Assembly (NCBI RefSeq): GCF_000231385.2
Contig: NC_018515.1
Coordinates: 4,298,501-4,362,500 of the forward strand
Length of the DNA: 64,000 nt
Direction: 5' to 3'
Source: Desulfosporosinus meridiei DSM 13257
GTDB lineage: Bacteria; Bacillota; Desulfitobacteriia; Desulfitobacteriales; Desulfitobacteriaceae
Shown here piece by piece: positions 35,740-45,764 of this stretch. The position numbers and the translations under genes were made by a program. Position 1 is the first letter of the stretch, and every line of letters starts with the position of its first letter. The notes below the pieces were generated by a model. The model saw nothing but the letters and a program-made list of their open reading frames with translations, did not search any database and was not told where the DNA came from.

Positions 35740-36885
35740 TTACCCCATCATTCTCCGACAAGCTTGTACATTTTCAATCGCTTCTAGATATGCATAAGCA
35801 TTTTTCTCATCTGGCTCTAAGTAAGCGCCCTCAGCCCATTCATTCCATGCGTTTATGACGATAAATGGAACCTGCTTTTCACAGCACTTGTCCATCAATA
35901 GTTTTAAATATTTTCTAAATTTTATTGGATCAGCACCCTTTATTATTTGAGCATTATATCGCTTACGCGCTGTGTTATCCCAATCTGCAAATGCTCCCGG
36001 TATGACAAGCGGCCCTATATCTTCACGAGTAATAATGCTCTGCCACGCTTTGTCATAGTCACAGGTATAACCGATGAGGCCTTTCCCTACTTTGTTCAAG
36101 ACTCTGTTTAATAGCTTACTTGTTCGCGTGCGAAGCAGCCGCAAGACAAAATCAAATTTGGAAAAGCCCTTTGCAAAAGTATAAAAGGGTTCCCTGCGGT
36201 ACACGGCGTCAAACTGGCCAAGTTGGTCTGACGTATGCGCATCTTCAGTTTTTACAAAAAATATCCCATCAAAACCATTTTCCTTCGCCCATTGATTCCA
36301 ACAATCCATAAATTTCTCAATTTCCTTGAAATGCCAAGCCGCAAAAATAAAATATACTGGTTTATTATTGACTTTTATATATCGATTATCTTTGAAATAG
36401 GCAAGATTGTACAGAAAGAACTCCTTCCAATCCGCTTCGTCTCCATAGTATTGTGGCCATAGCATTTTGGGGTTCTGCCCAAACCACATTTTTCTCCAAT
36501 CGTGATTGGCCCAGTACATGCAGAATGGAATATTAAGTTTAGGACTTTCACGAACAATTTCAGTAGGTTTATTCAAAAGCATGCTACCATGAATTCCATT
36601 TTTGTCCCCATATTCGCTTTCATTGCAAGAGTAATATTGATAAATCACAAATCCATCGATGCCGTACTTTTTTGCCATTTCAATCTGTGATTGGATTTCT
36701 TCTTTTCTACTTAGGTCATAATAATGATTATTTAGGGGGACTTTAGGCTGATAATGCCCTTTGAATAAAGGGATTGCCTGTTTACAAGCTGTCCATTCTG
36801 TGTATCCTTGTACCCACCAATCGCTATTGTAGTTTGTCTCATAATATTGCGGCAGATACAGCGCCAAGATTTTTGTCTTATCCAT
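35740..36885 (-). CDS. WbsX-family glycosyltransferase-like protein
   Basis: 381 residues beginning KILALYLPQYYETNYNSDWW, with GYTEWTACKQAIPLF and the C-terminal FIVINAWNEWAEGAYLEPDE. These are the signatures of the WbsX family (GH99-like TIM barrel) encoded in many O-antigen and EPS loci. Whether members transfer or hydrolyse glycans is not settled. It lies directly after a GT4 gene (5-base gap) in the heptose/rhamnose EPS block. Confidence 0.88.
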   Translation of the reverse strand: MDKTKILALYLPQYYETNYNSDWWVQGYTEWTACKQAIPLFKGHYQPKVPLNNHYYDLSRKEEIQSQIEMAKKYGIDGFVIYQYYSCNESEYGDKNGIHGSMLLNKPTEIVRESPKLNIPFCMYWANHDWRKMWFGQNPKMLWPQYYGDEADWKEFFLYNLAYFKDNRYIKVNNKPVYFIFAAWHFKEIEKFMDCWNQWAKENGFDGIFFVKTEDAHTSDQLGQFDAVYRREPFYTFAKGFSKFDFVLRLLRTRTSKLLNRVLNKVGKGLIGYTCDYDKAWQSIITREDIGPLVIPGAFADWDNTARKRYNAQIIKGADPIKFRKYLKLLMDKCCEKQVPFIVINAWNEWAEGAYLEPDEKNAYAYLEAIENVQACRRMMG

Positions 36886-36890
36886 CTTCT

Positions 36891-37970
36891 CTACCCTTTC
36901 AGTTTCTCATGGCAATTCTTAACAACCCCAACAAATTTATCCGCTACAGCCTCCGCAGCGTACTTTTTGTATCCGAACTCATACGCATTATGGGCAAATC
37001 TAGCCGTTTCCTCCCGTGAAAATCCATTCGCTTCCCTCACTGTCTCAGCAAATCGTTCAATGTTCCCCGCAGGAACAAGAAAGCCCGTTTCACCGTCAGC
37101 CACCTGTTCACTGATCGCTCCGACGTCAAAGGCAATGACCGGCCGTGAAAAGCGACAGGCATCCGTAATTACTCCAGACTGCGTTGCACTGAAATATGGT
37201 AATACGATCCAATCTGCATTTTGAAAACACGCCTCCATCTCAATATCAGATACTTCACGATCCACTATTTCCACATTGGGATGCTGCTTGAGCTTCTCAA
37301 CAATTTCTTGGCTCTCTTCATCCGGTTCGCCTACGATGTGATAATTAATATCCGGCGTCTTCTGCACAATTTGATCCAGAAGATCAAACCCTTTGTATCG
37401 GCGAATGCGGCCGAAGCACAGGAATGTTTTGCTATATGTAATTGGCTCTTCTTTTCGAAATGAGCGCCACAGCTCAAAGCAGGTTATATGCTCTTGTTTG
37501 ATATGATATTTTTGGGAAAGTAATTCCTTATACTTGTAATTCCGCAAGATGACACGGTCAGCCAATTTACTGGTAACGTAATTACAAACAGCCATTGCTT
37601 TATTTCCATCATGAGGAATCACATCATGTACAGCCTGAATTTTTACAACTTTCCTGCAGGCTATCATCAGAAATGCGTTCCACATATGCATATTTTCAAA
37701 ATATATATATCGAATCTGCTTCTCCCAAATCAAGCGCACCATCTTCATAATAATATCAAACCGAAAAGAGCCTTTGGCAAATCCTGGGCGCAAAGGGCAC
37801 TCAAAATAGAAGTTATTATCCGTATGCGGCGCAATCGCAGATTTAGGATTGTTGATGCCAATCGTATATACTTCATGTTCAGGATAAAGTGCTTGAAACA
37901 TACTGTATAAGGTGTTCTGATGATCAGCATTGTTTGAAAATGTAATCAAGCAGATCCCGTTTCTTTCCAT
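36891..37970 (-). CDS. Glycosyltransferase family 4
   Basis: About 359 residues from ATG 37970 (GGGGGT upstream); the frame extends to TTG 38006 but without a good site. FLCFGRIRRYKGFDLLDQI and VLPYFSATQSGVITDACRFS carry the GT-B donor-site features. It is followed within 6 bases by the WbsX-type gene. About 250 bases separate it from gmhA upstream, a stretch where I see no gene. Confidence 0.88.
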   Translation of the reverse strand: MERNGICLITFSNNADHQNTLYSMFQALYPEHEVYTIGINNPKSAIAPHTDNNFYFECPLRPGFAKGSFRFDIIMKMVRLIWEKQIRYIYFENMHMWNAFLMIACRKVVKIQAVHDVIPHDGNKAMAVCNYVTSKLADRVILRNYKYKELLSQKYHIKQEHITCFELWRSFRKEEPITYSKTFLCFGRIRRYKGFDLLDQIVQKTPDINYHIVGEPDEESQEIVEKLKQHPNVEIVDREVSDIEMEACFQNADWIVLPYFSATQSGVITDACRFSRPVIAFDVGAISEQVADGETGFLVPAGNIERFAETVREANGFSREETARFAHNAYEFGYKKYAAEAVADKFVGVVKNCHEKLKG

Positions 37971-38220
37971 GTGCTTACCCCCGTTTATAATACCTTTCTC
38001 CAACAAACCAGCATGTTAAAACAGCTACTTCATGGGAATCTTCTAACTCCATCCAGTTTACGTTTCAACTTTGAACATCGCCAACGATATCATGTCACCA
38101 ATATGTTCATATATCATTGTTCTTTCTTTAGCCTTATTCAGCAATATTTTTCTTTGTTCCAAAACTTCGCTCTTGCTTCTTGCTTTCTGGTATATTGCCA
38201 AATGTGCTACATTTACTCGC

Positions 38221-38874
38221 TCACCCAAAAAACTTGTCTTCCAGCATGAGACACCAGCAATGATAAATCGGCAGGTGCATTTCCTGAATCATATAGGTTT
38301 CCGTTTCCGGCACCTTTACAGCCACGTCAGCTACTGATGCAAGTTCTCCGCCTTTAGCTCCAGTTAATCCAATCACCTTGATACCGGAAGCTCTGGCAAC
38401 TACAGTGGCATTCATAACATTTTTACTATTTCCTGAAGTTGAAATTCCCAAGAAAACGTCACCCGGTCTACCATATCCGAATAGCTGCTGTGCAAATACA
38501 CTAAGCCCATCTACATCATTGATGTATGCCGTAGTCAATGCCTCATGGCCAACAAGAGGAATCGCCATTAGGGAACATTCGAGGTTGCTTGCCAACGCTA
38601 TACCTCTTTCAGTGTCAATTTTCTTCAGCTTTTCCGCAAATTCTGCACTGACGGGACGGGGGATTTTAAATCGTTTCATAAGTTCTCCAACAATATGTTC
38701 GGAGTCTGCAGCAGAGCCTCCGTTTCCGGCAATCAACATTTTGCCGCCACTCTCATAACATTCTTCCATTACAAGATACGCATCTATAATATCTTGACTG
38801 ATACCTTCAAGTACTGGATACCGCGAAATGAGTAAATCAATGTGCTTTTTGAGCTTCTCTTTTAATCCTCTCAT
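38221..38874 (-). CDS. gmhA: Sedoheptulose-7-phosphate isomerase
   Basis: 217 residues of the SIS fold. GNGGSAADSEHIVGELMKRF and VFLGISTSGNSKNVMNA are the GmhA signatures. It converts sedoheptulose 7-phosphate to D-glycero-D-manno-heptose 7-phosphate, the first step to activated heptose. It starts 4 bases after the stop of the hddC-gmhB fusion gene. Together with hddA it completes a GDP-D-glycero-alpha-D-manno-heptose pathway of the kind known from Gram-positive S-layer glycans. Confidence 0.92.
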   Translation of the reverse strand: MRGLKEKLKKHIDLLISRYPVLEGISQDIIDAYLVMEECYESGGKMLIAGNGGSAADSEHIVGELMKRFKIPRPVSAEFAEKLKKIDTERGIALASNLECSLMAIPLVGHEALTTAYINDVDGLSVFAQQLFGYGRPGDVFLGISTSGNSKNVMNATVVARASGIKVIGLTGAKGGELASVADVAVKVPETETYMIQEMHLPIYHCWCLMLEDKFFG

Positions 38875-38878
38875 GCTC

Positions 38879-40168
38879 TTATTGTCCTCCGAATTTTTCT
38901 TCAGAAAAATCCATCAAGCCGTCATACTTCTCTATATCATCTATTTCAACCCGACCACCCACCAACGCTGTGTGACAGCCGCCGGCGTTTCCAGCCTTCA
39001 TGTCGCTCTCTCCATCGCCAATCAACCAAGACTGGCTCAAATCAATATTAAAGCCTTCTGCCGCTTTCAAAAGCATCCCCGGCTTTGGTTTGCGACAATC
39101 ACAGTCGAACTTTAATTCTGGAATCTCTCCCTCATACCCCTTGTGTGGATGATGAGGGCAGAAGTAAATTGCGTCTATGTAGGCTCCTTCCTGTCCAAGC
39201 AGTGTCTCCATTTTATTATGGATTTCTCTGAGTTGCTCATATGTGACTTCGCCTCGTGCAATAACCGGCTGATTGGTAACAACTATTACAAGGTATCCGG
39301 ATGCGTTAATCTTCTTTATAGCCTCAGCTACACCTGATAGCAATTCAAAGTCATCAATATTTCTCAGAAAACCCATATACTTATTGATGGTGCCATCACG
39401 ATCTAAAAATACAGCCTTTTGTTTATGGCTCAGGTTTTTTGCATGAACTTTTCCAGATTTAATGTCTTCTGTAACTTTACGGAAGCGATCTGGCGTTCCC
39501 ATGTCCTTTACATATTCGGGGCTGTCATATATATAAAGTTGACCTGTAGGAATAAGCGGCTCCAACACATCGCGGTCGAGATCTGTTTTTTTAAGTTCCC
39601 TAAACAATCCAATGCCTGCAAAATCCTCAAAAATACGTGCCGACAACAAGTGAATTCCGGCATTGACTCGGTTGCGATACCACAACCGTTCATCTTCCTT
39701 GTGTAACCAGTTCTGAACACAGCTGGTATCATCCGCAACGATGATACCGCTATCATACGGGTGATCGTTGGGGTGAGTAAATAGAGTGACTACCCCTCCA
39801 CGTTCCTTGTGGTATCGGTAGAAGCGATCGATGTTAATATCAAAGATGATGTCTCCATTAAGAAGGAGAAAGTCTTCCTTCAGTTCGTCTTTTATCAGGT
39901 ACAGTGCACCAGCAGTTCCTAGGGGTATGTCTTCAATGACGTATTTGATGGACACACCAAATTTAGAGCCATTTCCAAAGTAATCAGTTATGACATCGCC
40001 TAAGTGTCCTACTACCAGGATAAGATCTGCGTATCCCTGTACTTTTAGACTTTCAATTTGATATTCTAATATCGGCTTATTCATTATCGGGATCATTGGT
40101 TTCGGCACTTCAGAATTGACCGACGCAATTCGTGTTCCTTTGCCGCCCGCCATGATAACTACTTTCAT
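38879..40168 (-). CDS. Fused heptose-1-phosphate guanylyltransferase and heptose-bisphosphate phosphatase
   Basis: About 429 residues from ATG 40168 (GAGG upstream; GTG 40180 is less likely). Residues ~1-235 are an HddC-like nucleotidyltransferase (MAGGKGTRIASVNSEVPKPM, then LLLNGDIIFD). Residues ~245-425 are a GmhB-like HAD phosphatase (KAVFLDRDGTINKY, zinc-site cysteines in FCPHHPHKG and CDCRKPKPG, then GDGESDMKAG). One chain would thus remove the 7-phosphate and attach GMP. It sits between hddA and gmhA with 3-4 base gaps, a tight operon. Confidence 0.9.
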   Translation of the reverse strand: MKVVIMAGGKGTRIASVNSEVPKPMIPIMNKPILEYQIESLKVQGYADLILVVGHLGDVITDYFGNGSKFGVSIKYVIEDIPLGTAGALYLIKDELKEDFLLLNGDIIFDINIDRFYRYHKERGGVVTLFTHPNDHPYDSGIIVADDTSCVQNWLHKEDERLWYRNRVNAGIHLLSARIFEDFAGIGLFRELKKTDLDRDVLEPLIPTGQLYIYDSPEYVKDMGTPDRFRKVTEDIKSGKVHAKNLSHKQKAVFLDRDGTINKYMGFLRNIDDFELLSGVAEAIKKINASGYLVIVVTNQPVIARGEVTYEQLREIHNKMETLLGQEGAYIDAIYFCPHHPHKGYEGEIPELKFDCDCRKPKPGMLLKAAEGFNIDLSQSWLIGDGESDMKAGNAGGCHTALVGGRVEIDDIEKYDGLMDFSEEKFGGQ

Positions 40169-40183
40169 AAGAGTCCTCACCTT

Positions 40184-41194
40184 TTATCCGACTTTCACTC
40201 GCGGTTCATAGTTTTCAGATGTGTAATGAATTACTCTCGTCCCGCTGTTTTCAAACTCAAAAGGAACGTACAACTGATCACACATTGCTTCCTTTACTGC
40301 AGCTTGATAATCATGTTGCACATAAAACACAAGGAAACCACCACCACCGGCACCAAGCAATTTGCCGCCCAATGCACCAGCCGCAATCCCTTTGGCATAA
40401 AGGCCATCAATGCCGTCAGTGGATACCTTAGCACCGGTCTGACGCTTTAATCTCCAAGTGTGATCGAGCAGGCGACCGAAGTCGTCTAAATCTGCATTCT
40501 TATCTTTCAACACTTTCTCTGCTTCATCAACCAACGCATACATCTCTTTTAGCTGTACGAGCTTATCTTTCGCTGTAACAGCATTGGCTGCCTGAATCTC
40601 AGCAGAGAATCTGGTGAATCCAGTAAAAAACATCATTAGATTACTATTGAGCTGGTATTTTCTCTCCGGAGAAATAATGACCGGCAGTACCTCATACCCA
40701 TCCGCATTAAAATTAATACGATTGAAACCTCCAAACGAAGCCGCAATCTGATCCTGCCAACCACCAGCCTCATTACAAAGAACACGCTCAAGATAAATTG
40801 CTTCATCTGCCAGCCTCTTTTTGTCCGCATACCTACCTTTAAGAGCATAGAACGCATTCAGCATCCCTACTGCAAATGAACTGCTCGTTCCTAATCCGGA
40901 ACGAGCGGGAAGATCAGCTTCATAGGTAAGACGAATCTCATAGATATCCAGCATCCTCATAGCATTACGAATAGCCGGATGCTGGATATCTTCAACATCA
41001 GAAATTCGCTCCATCTTGGAATATGCTAACTCAGTACTATAATCAAAGAATTGAGGCAGATGACGGACGTTCACATAGCAGTATTTGTCAAATGTAGTGG
41101 ACAACACTGCTCCACCATGCTCCTTGAAGAACTTTTCCATATCTGTTCCACCACCAAAAAATGACATACGGAAAGGTGTTCTTGTGATAATCAT
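40184..41194 (-). CDS. hddA: D-glycero-alpha-D-manno-heptose 7-phosphate kinase
   Basis: 336 residues of the GHMP kinase family. RTPFRMSFFGGGTDMEKFF is the N-terminal substrate loop and PARSGLGTSSSFAVGML is the ATP-binding GHMP motif; GAGGGGFLVFY lies near the C terminus. It phosphorylates heptose 7-phosphate at C1 to the alpha-1,7-bisphosphate. Preceding the fusion gene by 15 bases, it is the first dedicated heptose gene in the transcription direction. Confidence 0.92.
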   Translation of the reverse strand: MIITRTPFRMSFFGGGTDMEKFFKEHGGAVLSTTFDKYCYVNVRHLPQFFDYSTELAYSKMERISDVEDIQHPAIRNAMRMLDIYEIRLTYEADLPARSGLGTSSSFAVGMLNAFYALKGRYADKKRLADEAIYLERVLCNEAGGWQDQIAASFGGFNRINFNADGYEVLPVIISPERKYQLNSNLMMFFTGFTRFSAEIQAANAVTAKDKLVQLKEMYALVDEAEKVLKDKNADLDDFGRLLDHTWRLKRQTGAKVSTDGIDGLYAKGIAAGALGGKLLGAGGGGFLVFYVQHDYQAAVKEAMCDQLYVPFEFENSGTRVIHYTSENYEPRVKVG

Positions 41195-41214
41195 CTTTCT
41201 TTCTCCTTATCATT

Positions 41215-42219
41215 TTATTGAAGCCCTTTACGACCGCAATCCTCATACCAGTCCCTCAGCGTTTCCTCAAAAGAATAATAGAACTCATATCCGCTGGCGG
41301 CTAACTTTTTACCGCAAATATTGGTGGAAACCATCAGTTTCTTTACACGTGCAGGATGAAGCCCCAACTTCATTCCCCCAAAGGGAACCATACACACGGC
41401 GGCAGTCATCAGTATCCATCCAGGAATCAATGGAACAAAACGTTTCATGTCTGTGGCTTTTTGCATCTCCCTGCAAATCTGCCCAATAGTGTAGGCTGGC
41501 TCAAAGGTGCAGTTGAAAACGTCCACTCCCGGAAAATCGTTGTCAATCATTCGATATTTCATGAAGCGGGCAAGTTCTTTCACATAAATACAGGATTTCA
41601 CCGTATCCTTACGACCGGGATAGAAGAAATAGTGCTTCCTCTGTCCCCAATACAGACGGGTAAAGTTGCCATGCTCTCCTTTACCGTAAACCACGCCGGG
41701 ACGAACGATGGTGAGTTCGCGCTTCGGGTCTCCTGCCTGCCATTTCTCGTGAATCTGTTCCGCAACAAGTTTGCTGGTGCCATAGGCAGTATTCGGAGTG
41801 GGGAGTGTTGTTTCTTCTTTGAGTTCCTCGGCTGCCCCATAGGGCGCAATAGAACTGGTAAACAGGATTTTTTTGATGTCGTGCTCCACAGCAAAAGCCG
41901 TCACATTTTCCGCACCATAAAGGTTAGTTTCAAAATACTGGTAATCCAGATGACCAGGAGTGCGATGTACTGCGGCAAAGTTGAAAATTATGTCATCTGT
42001 CGTTGCCGCGATATCGAAATCTATGGGTTTCCGAACGTCACAGCGTATATACTCAACTCCCTCGATCCTCTCTACAATACCGGGGACAACACCTTCTTCT
42101 CCTGGCATGACAATATCAAGGGCATAGATTTTATCGCTGGGGTTCACTGCTTCTGCTTTGAGCAGATTAATCAGATGGGTTCCGATGAAGCCGGTTCCTC
42201 CAAATATGATATAGTTCAT
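41215..42219 (-). CDS. NAD-dependent sugar-nucleotide epimerase/dehydratase
   Basis: 334 residues of the extended short-chain dehydrogenase family. IIFGGTGFIGTHLINLL is the dinucleotide site, TSSIAPYG holds the catalytic Ser and NTAYGTSKLVAEQ the YxxxK pair. Its start overlaps the rfbC stop by 4 bases and it precedes the heptose genes. It could epimerise or dehydrate GDP-heptose, giving for example a 6-deoxyheptose; that substrate is inference from position. Confidence 0.82.
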   Translation of the reverse strand: MNYIIFGGTGFIGTHLINLLKAEAVNPSDKIYALDIVMPGEEGVVPGIVERIEGVEYIRCDVRKPIDFDIAATTDDIIFNFAAVHRTPGHLDYQYFETNLYGAENVTAFAVEHDIKKILFTSSIAPYGAAEELKEETTLPTPNTAYGTSKLVAEQIHEKWQAGDPKRELTIVRPGVVYGKGEHGNFTRLYWGQRKHYFFYPGRKDTVKSCIYVKELARFMKYRMIDNDFPGVDVFNCTFEPAYTIGQICREMQKATDMKRFVPLIPGWILMTAAVCMVPFGGMKLGLHPARVKKLMVSTNICGKKLAASGYEFYYSFEETLRDWYEDCGRKGLQ

Positions 42220-42839
42220 TGTTCACTCCTAGACCGAAAAAATCTGAATGTACTTTTCAATCCCAGCAACTTTTGGTCTTTATCGCTGAGATTCAGCTTG
42301 GTGCCATCTTCTAAGCGATAACCTTCAATACTGGCCGTCCCTGAATATTTACCCACAACCTGCGGCCAGATAATCCCGATTTCCGGATCATTCCAAGCAA
42401 GTCCTCCCTCGTCACCGGGATGATAGAAATCTGTAACCTTGTAACAGAACTCCGCAGCTTCACTTAAAACAAGAAATCCATGCGCAAATCCTTCGGAAAT
42501 ATAAAACTGCTTTTTATTCTCCTCCGTCAATTCAACTCCAAACCATTCGCCGTATGTTGAACTGCCGGAACGAAGGTCAACAGCAACATCAAAAACACTA
42601 CCTTTAATAGCCCGAACCAGCTTACCTTGTGGAAATTGTTTTTGAAAGTGCAGCCCTCGCAGCACACCTTTTGCAGACATGCTCTGATTATCCTGCACGA
42701 ACACCATATCTAGCCCGACTTCATGCATATCGTTCCGGTTATAGGTCTCCATAAAATAGCCGCGGCTGTCACCGTAAACTGCTGGTTCTATAATATACAA
42801 TCCTTCGATTGGAGCTTTTGTTACCTTAATCTGACCCAT
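42216..42839 (-). CDS. rfbC: dTDP-4-dehydrorhamnose 3,5-epimerase
   Basis: About 207 residues from ATG 42839 (GGAGAAAAG upstream; 42860 has no site). It has the RmlC cupin pattern GVLRGLHFQKQFPQGKLVRA, with the catalytic His, and FAHGFLVLSEAAEFCYK. It epimerises dTDP-4-keto-6-deoxy-D-glucose at C3 and C5. It lies between rfbD and the epimerase gene in an rfbA-B-D-C run. Confidence 0.93.
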   Translation of the reverse strand: MGQIKVTKAPIEGLYIIEPAVYGDSRGYFMETYNRNDMHEVGLDMVFVQDNQSMSAKGVLRGLHFQKQFPQGKLVRAIKGSVFDVAVDLRSGSSTYGEWFGVELTEENKKQFYISEGFAHGFLVLSEAAEFCYKVTDFYHPGDEGGLAWNDPEIGIIWPQVVGKYSGTASIEGYRLEDGTKLNLSDKDQKLLGLKSTFRFFRSRSEQ

Positions 42840-42869
42840 AAATCTTTTCTCCATCTGCATTCTTGTTGT

Positions 42870-43724
42870 TTAATACTCAATCTCTTTCAAATATCTACTC
42901 AAAGCATCCTGCCATGTCGGAAGCAGTTTAAAGCCGTTTTCGACCAGCTTGTTCTTGTCCAGTCTGCTGTTAAACGGACGTGCCGCTTTGGAAAGACCAT
43001 ATTCTTCCGTAGTCACAGGTATGATGTTTGTCTCGTATCCTGCCTGTTTGTAAATCTCGCAGGTAAAGTCATACCAAGAGATGTAGCCGCCTTCGTTTGT
43101 CGCATGATAGTAACCATATTTTTCCGTTTCAATCATATCTACCAGTAGGCACGCCAAATCCAATGTGTATGTCGGTGTACCGATCTGGTCGTTGACCACG
43201 CGAACTGTCTCATGTGTCTTACCGGCTTTCAACATGGTTTTGATGAAATTCTTGCCATGGACGCCAAAAACCCAGGCGACTCGGACGATGAAGTATTTAT
43301 TAATGTTGGAAGATACATCCAACTCGCCTTCCAATTTAGTCTGTCCGTAAACATTCAGCGGTTTATAATCCTTGCAGTCCGGCCGCCAGGGTTCAGTACC
43401 CTGACCGTCAAAGACATAATCTGTAGAAATATAAATCTTTTTAATATCAAGCTCTTTGCAAACCCTAACGATATTTTTAGTACCCGTTGCATTGACCAGT
43501 CGGCACTTCTCCGCATTGTCCTCAGCCGCATCCACCTCGGTCCAGGCAGCACAATGAATTACGCCCTCCGGATCAGCCTCCGTGATTACTTTTTTAACGG
43601 CTGCTGAATCTGTGATATCCAGTTCATCAATATCAACACCAAGAGCTATGTGTCCCCGTCTTTCAAGTTCCCTAACAACATCAATGCCAAGCTGTCCTTT
43701 GGCTCCTGTTACAAGTACTTTCAT
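42870..43724 (-). CDS. rfbD: dTDP-4-dehydrorhamnose reductase
   Basis: 284 residues. KVLVTGAKGQLGIDVVREL binds NADPH. DYVFDGQGTEPW and YGQTKLEGE, holding the YxxxK pair, are RmlD signatures. It makes dTDP-L-rhamnose, the last step of the pathway supplied by the adjacent rfbA, rfbB and rfbC. Confidence 0.93.
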   Translation of the reverse strand: MKVLVTGAKGQLGIDVVRELERRGHIALGVDIDELDITDSAAVKKVITEADPEGVIHCAAWTEVDAAEDNAEKCRLVNATGTKNIVRVCKELDIKKIYISTDYVFDGQGTEPWRPDCKDYKPLNVYGQTKLEGELDVSSNINKYFIVRVAWVFGVHGKNFIKTMLKAGKTHETVRVVNDQIGTPTYTLDLACLLVDMIETEKYGYYHATNEGGYISWYDFTCEIYKQAGYETNIIPVTTEEYGLSKAARPFNSRLDKNKLVENGFKLLPTWQDALSRYLKEIEY

Positions 43725-43782
43725 ACAAATTCTCCTCTTATACAGGGCTTAATTTAAACTTACAAATCTGTACAAATAGGGA

Positions 43783-44808
43783 TTAGCTAAGTCTTCCACC
43801 ATACATTTTGTCAAAATACTTAGTGTACTCTCCGGAGAGAATATCTTCCCACCACTTCTTATTAGCTAAATACCACTGAATAGTCTTACCGATACCATCC
43901 TCAAACTTTGTTTCAGGAATCCAACCAAGTTCTTTATAGATTTTGGTCGGATCGATGGCGTATCGCTTGTCATGACCTGGGCGGTCAGTAACAAATGTTA
44001 TAAGACTTTCAGGCTTACCTAACTCACTCAGAATCGTCCTTACTACCTCAAGATTAGTTCTTTCGTTATGACCGCCTATATTATAGACTTCGCCCAAACG
44101 ACCTTTTCTCATTACCAGATCTACCGCCTTACAATGATCCTTTACATAAAGCCAGTCTCTGACATTCTCACCTTTTCCATAGACCGGCAATGGCTGATCA
44201 GCTAAAGCTCGGCTAATCATAAGAGGAATTAACTTCTCTGGAAAATGGTATGGCCCATAATTGTTTGAACATCGTGTGATCGTAACAGGCAGTTTATATG
44301 TTCTATAGTAGGCAAGAACCAATAAATCAGCGGCAGCTTTACTAGAGCTATATGGACTGCTTGTGTGAATTGGGGTGTCCTCAGTAAAAAACAGATCCGG
44401 ACGGTCTATGGGTAGATCACCATATACTTCGTCTGTAGAAACTTGATGGAAACGATTAATGCCATATTTTCTGCATGCATCCATTAGAACTCCGGTACCG
44501 ATAACGTTAGTCTCGAGGAAAATTTCTGGGTTTTCTATACTTCTATCTACATGACTCTCGGCTGCAAAATTGACCACAATGTCCGGACGTTCTTCTTCAA
44601 AGATTGTATAAATAGCTTCCCTATCAGCAATATCAGCCTTTACAAACTTGAAATTGGGATTCTTCATTGCCTTTTCCAGTGTCAAAACATTTCCCGCATA
44701 CGTTAAATTATCAACACAGATGATTTTATCTTCTGGATGTTCTTCTAATTCATAATACACAAAATTAGAACCGATAAATCCGGCTCCACCGGTTACGATA
44801 ATTCTCAC
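43783..44808 (-). CDS. rfbB: dTDP-glucose 4,6-dehydratase
   Basis: 341 residues. IIVTGGAGFIGSNFVYY is the NAD site, STDEVYGDL holds the active-site Asp-Glu and YSSSKAAADLLV the Tyr/Lys pair, all as in RmlB. It removes water from dTDP-glucose to give the 4-keto-6-deoxy sugar. It lies 16 bases after rfbA. Confidence 0.95.
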   Translation of the reverse strand: MRIIVTGGAGFIGSNFVYYELEEHPEDKIICVDNLTYAGNVLTLEKAMKNPNFKFVKADIADREAIYTIFEEERPDIVVNFAAESHVDRSIENPEIFLETNVIGTGVLMDACRKYGINRFHQVSTDEVYGDLPIDRPDLFFTEDTPIHTSSPYSSSKAAADLLVLAYYRTYKLPVTITRCSNNYGPYHFPEKLIPLMISRALADQPLPVYGKGENVRDWLYVKDHCKAVDLVMRKGRLGEVYNIGGHNERTNLEVVRTILSELGKPESLITFVTDRPGHDKRYAIDPTKIYKELGWIPETKFEDGIGKTIQWYLANKKWWEDILSGEYTKYFDKMYGGRLS

Positions 44809-44824
44809 AGTTGTTTTCTCCTAT

Positions 44825-45724
44825 TTATATTGCTTCTATCTTGTCAAGATACTTTCCATCTAGCACATCCATCAAATAAGCACCATATCCGTTCTTTTTC
44901 AGAGTTTGCACTGACTTTAACAACTGTTCTCTGTCAATCCAGCCATTTAGATATCCGATCTCTTCAAGACAAGCAATTTTACGATGCTGATGTGTCTCCA
45001 CAGTCTTTACAAAATTCGTAGCTTCGACAAGACTCTCATGAGTACCTGTATCTAGCCAAGTAAAGCCTTGACCGAGCAATTCAACATTAAGTTTGCCTTT
45101 TTGAAGATAAATTCGATTAACATCAGTTATTTCAAGTTCTCCACGAGCAGAAGGCAATAAGCTTTTAGCATATTCAATCACACGATTATCGTAAAAATAG
45201 AGACCCGTCACACAGTAGTTTGATTTTGGTATAGGTGGCTTTTCTTCTATTGATATTGCTCTCCCATTCTTGTCAAACTCAACGATACCAAAACGTTCTG
45301 GGTCGTCTACATAGTATCCGAATACTGTAGCAATCTTGTCATCAGCATGCGTCACAGCCGCTTTAAGACGTTCTTTAAGACCATGACCTGCAAAGATATT
45401 ATCCCCTAATACCATAGCTACATTGTCATCACCTATAAACTCCTCACCGATGATAAAAGCTTGGGCCAAGCCGTCCGGACTTGGTTGAACTGCATAAGAC
45501 AGTCTTACCCCAAACTGGCTGCCCTTACCTAGAAGGGCCATAAATCTTGGAGCATCTTCGGGAGTGCTTATTATGAGGATATCTCGTATTCCTGCGTCCA
45601 TTAGAACACTTAATGGATAGTAAATCATTGGCTTATCATAAATCGGCAGCAACTGTTTTGAAGTTACCATTGTTAAAGGATAAAGCCTGGTACCGGAACC
45701 TCCTGCAAGAACTATACCTTTCAT
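44825..45724 (-). CDS. rfbA: Glucose-1-phosphate thymidylyltransferase
   Basis: About 299 residues from ATG 45724, which has a near-perfect AGGAGG site; the longer frame from 45775 overlaps the upstream gene and has none. [20 protein letters not shown] is the nucleotidyltransferase loop and [12 protein letters not shown] the metal site. It makes dTDP-glucose, committing it to rhamnose. It is first of the rfbA-B-D-C set, 40 bases after the initiating transferase gene. Confidence 0.95.
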   Translation of the reverse strand: MKGIVLAGGSGTRLYPLTMVTSKQLLPIYDKPMIYYPLSVLMDAGIRDILIISTPEDAPRFMALLGKGSQFGVRLSYAVQPSPDGLAQAFIIGEEFIGDDNVAMVLGDNIFAGHGLKERLKAAVTHADDKIATVFGYYVDDPERFGIVEFDKNGRAISIEEKPPIPKSNYCVTGLYFYDNRVIEYAKSLLPSARGELEITDVNRIYLQKGKLNVELLGQGFTWLDTGTHESLVEATNFVKTVETHQHRKIACLEEIGYLNGWIDREQLLKSVQTLKKNGYGAYLMDVLDGKYLDKIEAI

Positions 45725-45764
45725 TCTCGTCCTCCTGAATACCCAATACTGGAGTAATAAGTTT

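Noticed and set aside
41356-42321. Plus-strand open frame of 321 codons
   Set aside because: It lies entirely antisense to well-supported epimerase and rfbC genes and its translation resembles no protein family.
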